Shown: positions 10,977 through 17,730 of the stretch, piece by piece | Numbering within the stretch: position 1 is the first letter of the stretch | Layout: every line of letters starts with the position of its first letter | Assembly (NCBI GenBank): GCA_013178045.1 | Contig: JABLXP010000026.1 | Span: 1 to 45,053 of the forward strand | Reading direction: 5' to 3' | Source: Bacillota bacterium | GTDB taxonomy: Bacteria > Bacillota > Ch66 | Length of the DNA: 45,053 nt | Position numbers and translations under genes: made by a program | The notes under the pieces: model-generated | Database searches by the model: none | Told to the model about the DNA's origin: nothing | What the model saw: the letters and a program-made list of their open reading frames with translations, nothing else

Positions 10977-11705
10977 ATGCTTTCAGCTAAAGACCGCCTG
11001 ATCGTGGCCCTGGATGTGGACAGCCAGGTAGAGGCAGAGCGCCTGGTGGAGTTGCTCTACGACCAGGTGGGCATGTTCAAGGTCGGCATGCAGTTGTTCA
11101 ACAGCGAGGGACCGGCTATCCTGGAGGTGGTCAAACGCCTGGGGGGACGCATCTTCGCTGACCTGAAGTTTCACGATATCCCCAACACGGTGGCCCAGGC
11201 GGGTAAGGTGATGACCCGACACGGGGTACATATGTACAATGTGCACGTAGCCGGCGGCAGGGAAATGATGGAGGAAACGGTGAAAGTCACGCGTCAGGAG
11301 GCCGAACGACTGGGGATACCAAGGCCCCTGGTAATCGGGGTGACGGTTCTGACCAGTATTAGCCAGGAGCAATTAAGCAGGGAGATCGGCATTGAGCGGA
11401 ATTTGACCGAGCAGGTGGTGGCCTGGGCGAGGTTGGCGCAAGAAGCCGGTCTTGATGGAGTGGTGGCTTCGCCCCAGGAGATTGCGTCGATCCGGGCGGC
11501 CTGCGGGCCGGACTTTCTCATTGTTACTCCTGGAGTCAGACCCCGGGGAACGGCTCTGAACGACCAGAAGCGGGTCATGACCCCCGGTGAAGCAGTTAAG
11601 GCGGGGGCCTCTTATCTGGTCATTGGTCGGCCAATAACCGGTGCGGCTAACCCGCGTCAGGCGGCCAAAGATATATTAACAGAGATGGAGGAATCAGCAT
11701 GTTGA
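10977..11705 (+). CDS. pyrF: Orotidine 5'-phosphate decarboxylase
   Basis: Decarboxylates OMP to UMP. The 242-aa TIM barrel shows IVALDVDS at the N-terminus, the catalytic tetrad motif FADLKFHDIPNT (Lys-Asp-Lys-Asp type array), and the phosphate-gripper VTPGVRP with IGRPIT near the C-terminus. AAGGAGG precedes ATG 10977. It overlaps pyrE by 7 bases, so the last two steps of the pathway are made together. Confidence 0.95.
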   Translation: MLSAKDRLIVALDVDSQVEAERLVELLYDQVGMFKVGMQLFNSEGPAILEVVKRLGGRIFADLKFHDIPNTVAQAGKVMTRHGVHMYNVHVAGGREMMEETVKVTRQEAERLGIPRPLVIGVTVLTSISQEQLSREIGIERNLTEQVVAWARLAQEAGLDGVVASPQEIASIRAACGPDFLIVTPGVRPRGTALNDQKRVMTPGEAVKAGASYLVIGRPITGAANPRQAAKDILTEMEESAC

Positions 11706-12274
11706 CACGCGAAGAAGCTTTAGCCATGTTTAAAGAGGACCAGGCCCTGCTGGAGGGGCACTTCCGACTGACTTCGGGGAGACACAGCGACCGGTACATG
11801 CAGTGCGCCTTGGTTCTCCAACACCCTGACCATACTGCGCGGCTCGGTGAAGAACTAGCCCGACGTTTCCGCGGTCAGCGGATTGACCTGGTGATCGGAC
11901 CGGCGATGGGGGGAATTATTGTCGCCTACGAAGTTGCTCGGGCCTTAGGCGTGCGGGCTCTCTTTACCGAGCGGGAAAACGGAGTGATGAGCCTGCGCCG
12001 TGGCTTCACCATTAAGCCGGGCGAGAAAGTCCTGGTTGTTGAGGATGTCGTGACCACCGGCGGCTCGGTCCAAGAAGTGATCGAGGTGGTCAAGGGCCAG
12101 GGCGGAGAAGTCGTTGGCGTTGGGGTACTGGTTGACCGTAGCAATGGGCAGGTCAAGTTTGGCGTCCAGCAGGAGGCGGTGCTGACCCTGGACGTGGTCT
12201 CCTGGCCGGCCGAGGAGTGCCCGCTATGTAAGGAAGGATTGCCCGTGGTCAAGCCGGGTAGCCGGCAGGTCTAA
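11699..12274 (+). CDS. pyrE: Orotate phosphoribosyltransferase
   Basis: Adds phosphoribose from PRPP to orotate, giving OMP. The 191-aa type I PRTase has TSGRHSDRYMQC (orotate-binding hood region), IGPAMGGIIVAYEVA, FTERENG and the PRPP motif VLVVEDVVTTGGS. The C-terminal extension ends ECPLCKEGLPVVKPGSRQV, as in the Clostridia-type PyrE subgroup with a Cys pair. GGAGGAATCAGC precedes the ATG. It is the last gene of the operon and is followed by a strong terminator. Confidence 0.95.
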   Translation: MLTREEALAMFKEDQALLEGHFRLTSGRHSDRYMQCALVLQHPDHTARLGEELARRFRGQRIDLVIGPAMGGIIVAYEVARALGVRALFTERENGVMSLRRGFTIKPGEKVLVVEDVVTTGGSVQEVIEVVKGQGGEVVGVGVLVDRSNGQVKFGVQQEAVLTLDVVSWPAEECPLCKEGLPVVKPGSRQV

Positions 12275-12314
12275 GCGAACCCACGGTGCGCAAGAACGTA
12301 ATTGGCGATAAGTA

Positions 12315-12351
12315 AGCCAGGAGGATTATGTCTCCTGGCTTTAAGTTTTTG
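12315..12351 (+). terminator. Intrinsic terminator of the pyr operon
   Basis: AGCCAGGAG pairs perfectly with CTCCTGGCT around the loop GATTATGT, followed by TTAAGTTTTT. It is 40 bases after the pyrE stop. Confidence 0.88.
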
Positions 12352-12379
12352 CTGAAATTTTATAAGTATGACACCGGAA

Positions 12380-12502
12380 TTACAGGAACCTCTCGGCCGC
12401 CCAGCGGATAAAGTCTTCTTTGAATTGTTGGAGTGTGACCGCTTTAAGTGAGCGCAAACGGCGCGAGGAGTTTTCTATAAACTATAATGAAGATCTTATC
12501 AC
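12380..12502 (-). pseudogene. hepT: HepT (HEPN/DUF86) toxin N-terminal remnant
   Basis: Directly downstream of the antitoxin gene on the same strand is a 41-codon stretch from GTG 12502 to TAA 12380, with an in-frame TAG at codon 7. Its readable part, FIENSSRRLRSLK followed by VTLQQFKEDFIRWAAERFL, fits the first helices of HepT/DUF86 toxins: a Leu/Arg-rich helix, an xLxxFxxD segment, then an AxERxLQ helix. Nothing after ERFL resembles the family, so the catalytic Rx4-6H region is missing. A remnant of the toxin half of an MNT-HEPN module is the simplest reading. The assignment is by eye from a short segment. Confidence 0.5.
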
Positions 12503-12507
12503 AGACC

Positions 12508-12969
12508 TTATCTTTGTTGACCATTGAGATAGGCCTCCCGTAGTGAAACGTCAAATTCGCGTTGAAACCGGCTTAGATCAAGAGAAAAGTCCCTGTACTC
12601 TTTAAACACCCGCTCATGAAAATTGTTTACGGCCTGGGGATCGCGTTCGTATATGAGACAGCCGGTGCTAATAACCTTAAACATCATGGTCAACGGGGCA
12701 CGATTGAGCACAGTCAGGTTAACGTCATCTTCGCGCAGCACCTCGCAGATCTCAGCGTGCAACTCCAACTGATCGGCCAGGTTGAAATCTTTCTTCAGGT
12801 CTAAAATGACAGCCAGGTCGACATCGCTTAACGGGGTTTGATACTTGGTGCCGTAGAAACCATATAAGTACATGGCAATGATGTGCTGATTATTTTGACA
12901 GTAGTTAATTAAAGAAGGAATATGCTCATCGATGTTGATCATAGTTGGTTTTTTGGCCAGACGAACCAA
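12508..12969 (-). CDS. mntA: MNT-domain nucleotidyltransferase, MntA-type antitoxin with altered GS motif
   Basis: A 153-aa small nucleotidyltransferase of the DNA polymerase beta superfamily. Working MntA antitoxins AMPylate their HepT RNase partner using a GSx10DxD motif. Here the motif reads GFYGTKYQTPLSDVD: Gly37, ten spacer residues, Asp49 and Asp51 are kept, but the Ser is Phe38. Downstream segments (LADQLELHAEICEVL, DDVNLTVLNRAP) match the family. TTG at 12969 is taken as start because GAAGGA lies six bases upstream; ATG 12942 has no such site. The gene runs opposite to the pyr operon and shares the strand with rqcH. Its toxin partner is present only as a scrap, so it may itself be losing function. 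Confidence 0.78.
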   Translation of the reverse strand: MVRLAKKPTMINIDEHIPSLINYCQNNQHIIAMYLYGFYGTKYQTPLSDVDLAVILDLKKDFNLADQLELHAEICEVLREDDVNLTVLNRAPLTMMFKVISTGCLIYERDPQAVNNFHERVFKEYRDFSLDLSRFQREFDVSLREAYLNGQQR

Positions 12970-13053
12970 AGACTATCCTTCGATTTATAAATTATTCTAT
13001 AATTTACATATTACCATAGCCTCTGGAACAAGTCGAACGCCTGTTCGCATTTT

Positions 13054-14829
13054 TCACTGTTTTCTTAATCGGCTCACCAGCTCCTCAGTCGGCGTGACGT
13101 AAATGGTCCGCTGGTGATCGTAGAGCACCCGCCCAGGTGGGGTGCCTTTGAGCTTGCGGATATTTTTCCGCTGTGTGTAATCAACCGGCACCGCGCTGGA
13201 ATTTTTGGCCCGGCTAAAATAAGCGGCCAGAACAGCGGCCTCTTCCAGGGTCCGGCTGGGAATCTCTTTACCTGCCGGCACTCTGACGATTACGTGTGAA
13301 CCGGGGATGTTTTTGGTGTGGAACCACCAGTCTTCTTTCTGAGCTAGGCGCAGGGTCAACCAGTCGTTTTGTTTGTTGTTGCGGCCAACCAGGATCTCCA
13401 GTCCATCTGAGGAAACAAATACCCTTGGCTCCATGGGCATTTCTTTTGTTTTAGTGGGATGGTTTTTACCTGGGGCAATCTTGATTTTTAAGTAGCCTTC
13501 TTCCTGCAGCTCCTGCTCAATTTCAATCAGTTCAGCCAGACTCTGGGCCTGTTCTATCGCGGTTTGCACCGATTCCAGGTAATCGATTTCCTCCTGAGTT
13601 TTTGCTAATTGCTTCTGAATAATCGATAAGCTGTCCCGTTTCTTCGCGTATTTTCGAAAGTATTGTTGGGCGTTTTCGGCCGGGGTCAACTGTGGATCTA
13701 GCACGATCCGGACCGGTTTCTCGGTCGGATCGTAAAAGTTAGGTAATTCCACTTCTGTGTCTCCCAGTTTTAACTGCCATAAATAAGTGGTGAGCAACTC
13801 CCCCGCGATCCGCCAGTTTTCCGCGTCCTGGACTTCAACTAAACTTTCTTCCTGGAGAGCTCGTTTTTTATAACACCGGCTGAGTTCGTTGTCAACTAAT
13901 TTTATTAAGCGCTGATACCGCTCCTGCCACTGACGCTGACATTGCTTCTCTGCGTAATATGTCTCGAGCAAATGGTTGATGGTTGGATAGCAGGTAAAAT
14001 CACCGCTACCCAGGTGAGTGAGTTCAACGGCGGAAAAGGCCGTCTTCCCGCTCTTAACCACAATGGTCGGGCAATAATTTTCTGTAGCAATAGTTTCCTG
14101 CAACCACCTCACTGCCCGCCATAAACAGTGCAGCTCGTACTCGCCACAGTGATGTAACTGGAGATCGAACGGCAGACCAGCGCGAAAAACCAGTTCTCGA
14201 GCTAGGAGTTGGCTGACCCCGATTAAGGTTTGAAAAAGAATATCGGGTAAGGTTTTATCCCAGGCTGATGACCAGATAATGTCCCGTAATTCCTCTTCTT
14301 GGATGATCAGCGGGTTGAGTTTTCCCTGGTTGGGCGGGGCCAGGTAGGTTCGCCCGGGTAAAACCTCCCGGTAGCGGCTGACTGCGTGAGTGTACCGTTT
14401 GATGCCGTCTAAGATTGTCTGATCTTCTGCCTGAACCAGGATAATGTTGCTGTGTTTCCCCATGATCTCACAGATTAAGATCTTTTCCGAAAGTTGTCCC
14501 AACTCGTTTGGTGATTCAATATACAGGTGAAGGATTCTTTCGAAATTCGGCTGTTCAATTCGGATTATGCGGCCGCCCTCTAGGTGTTTGCGCAGGACCA
14601 TGCAGAACATGGGGGGAGTAAGAGGATTGGCTTTCGTTTCGGTGGTCAGATGAACTCGGGCATCTTGGGCCTGGGCAGACAGAATAAGCTTGTAATTTTG
14701 GCCGGGTTGACGGATATGTAACATGATTTCTTCCTTCTCTGGCTGATATACCCGGTCAATTTTCCCCTGAATGATTATTTTGCTTAATTCGGCGCGTACC
14801 GCGGCCAGTACCAAACCGTCGAAGGCCAT
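13054..14829 (-). CDS. rqcH: RqcH / NFACT-family ribosome quality control factor
   Basis: RqcH binds the 50S subunit carrying stalled peptidyl-tRNA and recruits tRNA-Ala to add C-terminal alanine tails that mark the chain for degradation. The 591-aa product has an NFACT-N domain (MAFDGLVL, RVYQPEKEEI, PPMFCMVLRKHLEGG), central HhH and coiled-coil regions, and a C-terminal NFACT-R domain. The latter shows GRNNKQNDWLTLRLA, WWFHTKNIPGSHVIVR and VPVDYTQRKNIRK. The Asp97-Arg98 pair needed for tRNA recruitment in B. subtilis reads Glu97-Arg98 here. The start MAFDG at 14829 is preferred: AGGGAGG lies nine bases upstream, and B. subtilis YloA begins the same way. In B. subtilis the homologue yloA also lies next to the Ca2+ ATPase gene. 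Confidence 0.93.
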   Translation of the reverse strand: MAFDGLVLAAVRAELSKIIIQGKIDRVYQPEKEEIMLHIRQPGQNYKLILSAQAQDARVHLTTETKANPLTPPMFCMVLRKHLEGGRIIRIEQPNFERILHLYIESPNELGQLSEKILICEIMGKHSNIILVQAEDQTILDGIKRYTHAVSRYREVLPGRTYLAPPNQGKLNPLIIQEEELRDIIWSSAWDKTLPDILFQTLIGVSQLLARELVFRAGLPFDLQLHHCGEYELHCLWRAVRWLQETIATENYCPTIVVKSGKTAFSAVELTHLGSGDFTCYPTINHLLETYYAEKQCQRQWQERYQRLIKLVDNELSRCYKKRALQEESLVEVQDAENWRIAGELLTTYLWQLKLGDTEVELPNFYDPTEKPVRIVLDPQLTPAENAQQYFRKYAKKRDSLSIIQKQLAKTQEEIDYLESVQTAIEQAQSLAELIEIEQELQEEGYLKIKIAPGKNHPTKTKEMPMEPRVFVSSDGLEILVGRNNKQNDWLTLRLAQKEDWWFHTKNIPGSHVIVRVPAGKEIPSRTLEEAAVLAAYFSRAKNSSAVPVDYTQRKNIRKLKGTPPGRVLYDHQRTIYVTPTEELVSRLRKQ

Positions 14830-14868
14830 CGCCATTAGCCTCCCTTTTTTGCATACTGATTCCCTTGC

Positions 14869-14898
14869 AGTATAGCATTGGGGACGGAATAGTGTCAA
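14869..14898 (-). promoter_or_regulatory. Sigma-A type promoter of rqcH
   Basis: On the minus strand, TTGACA (14898-14893) and TATACT (14874-14869) are separated by 18 bases. The -10 box ends about 40 bases before the rqcH start. Confidence 0.72.
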
Positions 14899-14957
14899 TT
14901 TTCATATCATAGGGCAGACAGATTGGAAACAGAAACGCCGGCAAAGAAAAACTGAGT

Positions 14958-16031
14958 ATGGCGAGAGGAGAGATTAGTACGGTATATCAACGGGTATCAT
15001 TAAATCCACTACCAAAATCGTGTTCAGCGGCTGATAAAATTCCGCCAGATTTGCTGGTGACTGTGCAAGATTACTATCAAGCTTGGCACCAGGCAACCCA
15101 AATTGAGGACCAAGGGGGGTTATGGCGTTACTATTACTATAATACGGAAGAGGATGACAAGTCGGGCTGGGAGTACTGCAGCCGCCAAATCAAGAGATGG
15201 AGAAGTTTAAATCGTGCGCGTTTGCTCAACATTCTCGATCACCGAACCCAGGTCGAGCTTGACTTGATTGATGGCGATGGAGAAGCAATCTATAACCTGG
15301 CAGTAATCAGAACGACTCTGACCCGCTACCGTCAGTTGGGGCAAGTCAAGGCCCAAGCGATCCGACAGCGGGAGAAATTGACGTGGGCGAAACGGGGTGG
15401 ACAATGGGTGATCACAGCTAGCCAGCAGGAGGTAGATGGTTATCCTTGGCCGCCCGAACCCCTTCAGTCGTCAATGCAACTGCAACTGCTGGCGAGGCGT
15501 AGGTGGCCTGAAATATCGACGGTGGCTAGTGGACAATACAACCGGCAGCGAGCAGTAAGCTACGCTGCGCGCTGGTGGAATGATTTTAACCCCCAGTACA
15601 AACGATTTGCTGTCGATTGTACTAACTTCGTATCGCAGACACTACGGGCAGGGGGTGCGCCCATGACCTATGTGGGGCAGCCTCGGGGTTGGTGGTACCT
15701 TGGTAGTGGTGGGGAGAGTGACCGCTGGAGCTTGAGTTGGGCAGTGGCGCACAGCCTGCGGTGGTATTTGCCGACCAGCCAGACTGGTTTACACGCCAGC
15801 GAGGTGGAAAGTGCCGACCAACTGCAGTTGGGGGACGTGATCAGTTATGACTTTGACGGGGATGGCAAGTGGCAGCACTCAACGGTGGTAGTAGATTTTG
15901 ATGCCTATGGTCAACCCCTGGTGGCCGCCCATACGGTAGCTGCGTTCAGACGGTATTGGACATATCAGGATTCTCCAGCCTGGTCGGAAAACATTCAGTA
16001 CAAATTCTGGCATTTACCTGAACGATTCTAA
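14958..16031 (+). CDS. Amidase_6-domain protein, putative cysteine amidase/peptidase
   Basis: The C-terminal half (about 190-355) matches the putative amidase domain family (Amidase_6): YNRQRAVSYAARWWNDFNP, then the catalytic-Cys motif DCTNFVSQTLRAGG. A Trp-rich segment follows, then GDVISYDFDGDG and a His motif WQHSTVVVD. The fold resembles NlpC/P60-like papain enzymes, with a Cys-His core. The N-terminal half (about 30-180) looks like a small alpha/beta domain with conserved aromatic residues, of unknown role. No signal peptide is visible, although such proteins often act at the cell wall. ATG 14958 has no clear ribosome binding site; a GAGAGGAG lies just inside the ORF, so the start is uncertain. 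Substrate unknown. Confidence 0.75.
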   Translation: MARGEISTVYQRVSLNPLPKSCSAADKIPPDLLVTVQDYYQAWHQATQIEDQGGLWRYYYYNTEEDDKSGWEYCSRQIKRWRSLNRARLLNILDHRTQVELDLIDGDGEAIYNLAVIRTTLTRYRQLGQVKAQAIRQREKLTWAKRGGQWVITASQQEVDGYPWPPEPLQSSMQLQLLARRRWPEISTVASGQYNRQRAVSYAARWWNDFNPQYKRFAVDCTNFVSQTLRAGGAPMTYVGQPRGWWYLGSGGESDRWSLSWAVAHSLRWYLPTSQTGLHASEVESADQLQLGDVISYDFDGDGKWQHSTVVVDFDAYGQPLVAAHTVAAFRRYWTYQDSPAWSENIQYKFWHLPERF

Positions 16032-16090
16032 CGTATTTTGACACGGTGCGTGAAACTTGCGACCGAATATAGCTGGTGTATAGAGGGAAT

Positions 16091-16118
16091 TTGATAAAGT
16101 AGAAAGAATATGTAATAA
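16091..16118 (+). promoter_or_regulatory. Possible promoter before the beta-propeller gene
   Basis: TTGATA (16091-16096) and TAATAA (16113-16118) are 16 bases apart, about 38 bases before the next start. The match to sigma-A consensus is fair only. Confidence 0.4.
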
Positions 16119-16155
16119 TACGCTGGTTAATTTTGGCCAAAGGGAGTGACGTGCG

Positions 16156-17523
16156 GTGAAACGGAAGACTGTAGGAGGCGTTCTCATACCCATGCTCCTG
16201 ATTGGAATAGGGCTGTTTTTTTGGTGCAGTCGTCCGGGAGTTTTTCAGCTTAATGCAGAAGGGGCTACCTTTCTTCCGTTAAAAACCGCAAGTTTTGAGC
16301 ACCCCTCAGCCGATCCGCAGATGGTCAAGGGTTACCTGGTTGCAATTAATACAGAGGACAGAACTCTGGATATTATTGGTCACGAACCAGCTGAGGCGAA
16401 ATTCAGAGTCAAAATCCAACCGGCAACTCGACTGATTTATCTGCATAGAACTGGTGGTTGGCTGGTGAAGTTTGAGGACCTTCGTCCTGATTTCTACGTT
16501 GAGGCGAGTATTGACAGTACCGGCACGGCCAGGGAAATCGTTTTGCGTGCGCCGCAGAAACAGCCGGTGTTCCTGGGGGAAGTGATCTGCCAACCCAGTT
16601 TTCCCCTGGCAGGGTTGAAGGTTTCGCCTGACGGTAAGCGGATTGCCCTGCTCGGAGAAGGGTACGACCATGGTCTTTCATACCTCAATGAAGAGGGAAA
16701 GACCGTTATCATCGGTCAGACGTTGAGTCGGAGTTTGTCCTGGTCGCCTGACGGTCAACACCTGGCTTTTGTTAAACAGGAAGAGGTTCGAGGAAAAGAT
16801 GAGAAACTTTGTGTGTTCTCATTCGCTAATGGCCTGGTGCGGGTGATTAAAACGACCAGGTCGACTCCCCAACAGGTCAACGGATTTAGTTACGTAGCCT
16901 GGTCGCCGGACGGTCGAACAATCGCTTATGGGGACTGGACGGGGCTGCCTTATTCGGAGGGTTACACTCAACAAATTGCCTTGATCTCGCCCGATGGAGG
17001 GACGGAAAAACCGGTGGCCACTGATTTTGTCGATACATCGATGCTAAATTGGTCGCCCGATGGATGCTACCTGTTGATTAATGAAGTGCTCAGCCCGGAG
17101 ATGACTGATGCGTTGATTAAGCAGATTGAAGTTGCGACCCGAGAGGTGACGGATTTGACTTCCCTGGCTAAACCAGGTGATTTGTTTCCAAGCTATTCTC
17201 CTGATGGAGCCCTGATCGCCTTTCTTAGGAAAGATGGGGTTGCTGATACCATATGGCTGATGGATCGCCGTGGACAATGCCGCCGTCAGGTTGCCCGTGA
17301 GGCTGGTCGAATCTATGGCCTTTGCTGGGTCGATGCCAGCCACATTGTCTACTGTAACCAGGATTCACGCGAATTGATTGGAGTGAATTTACTCACTGGC
17401 CAGAAGCGATGGTTGACCAGTGGTCTGGAGCCGAACGTGGTTGGGCGCACGCTGTACTATCTGGATCGACCGGCCAATGATGGGGAGCAGCACATTTATA
17501 AGTTGAAGCTGGAGGACTTCTAA
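16156..17523 (+). CDS. Membrane-anchored TolB/PD40-like beta-propeller protein
   Basis: A 455-aa protein with an N-terminal hydrophobic segment (about 8-24, GGVLIPMLLIGIGLFFW) that acts as a signal anchor. A beta-rich domain (about 55-135) follows, then at least five PD40 repeats, seen as WSPDG or SPDG motifs: SPDGKRIALL, SPDGQHLAFV, SPDGRTIAY, SPDGCYLLI, SPDGALIAFL. This is a TolB-like propeller expected outside the membrane. A Cys near residue 24 (WCSRPG) lacks a clean lipobox. No enzyme motif is visible, so the function may be ligand or protein binding. The GTG start follows AAAGGGAGTGACGTGCG. A strong terminator lies about 60 bases downstream, so this gene ends its own transcription unit. 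Confidence 0.72.
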   Translation: MKRKTVGGVLIPMLLIGIGLFFWCSRPGVFQLNAEGATFLPLKTASFEHPSADPQMVKGYLVAINTEDRTLDIIGHEPAEAKFRVKIQPATRLIYLHRTGGWLVKFEDLRPDFYVEASIDSTGTAREIVLRAPQKQPVFLGEVICQPSFPLAGLKVSPDGKRIALLGEGYDHGLSYLNEEGKTVIIGQTLSRSLSWSPDGQHLAFVKQEEVRGKDEKLCVFSFANGLVRVIKTTRSTPQQVNGFSYVAWSPDGRTIAYGDWTGLPYSEGYTQQIALISPDGGTEKPVATDFVDTSMLNWSPDGCYLLINEVLSPEMTDALIKQIEVATREVTDLTSLAKPGDLFPSYSPDGALIAFLRKDGVADTIWLMDRRGQCRRQVAREAGRIYGLCWVDASHIVYCNQDSRELIGVNLLTGQKRWLTSGLEPNVVGRTLYYLDRPANDGEQHIYKLKLEDF

Positions 17524-17581
17524 AAGCAATTTAAAAACTCTCCAACTCGGTTTGTTCGCTATGCCATAGTGGACAAAAATT

Positions 17582-17619
17582 ACCCTATTCCTGGGTTCAA
17601 AGGAATAGGGTTTCTTTTT
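17582..17619 (+). terminator. Intrinsic terminator after the beta-propeller gene
   Basis: ACCCTATTCC pairs with GGAATAGGGT around TGGGTTCAAA, followed by TTCTTTTT. It also shows that the upstream extension of the following ATPase ORF is not coding. Confidence 0.87.
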
Positions 17620-17730
17620 GCGTATATGCTGCCATTCCAGTTATTTTTTATCATCAATGTGAATATGAATATGAGGAAGCCGATACCAAATACGGCTGAT
17701 AATTGTTCAGGGCTTAAAAGGAGGTCTTAT

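Noticed and set aside
13025-13055. Plus-strand terminator CGAAC/GTTCG with CATTTTT
   Set aside because: The stem is only 5 bp and no plus-strand gene ends here. It is more likely chance sequence after the rqcH stop.
17569-17730. 54-codon extension of the Ca2+ ATPase
   Set aside because: It crosses an intrinsic terminator, and AAAAGGAGG sits directly before ATG 17731.
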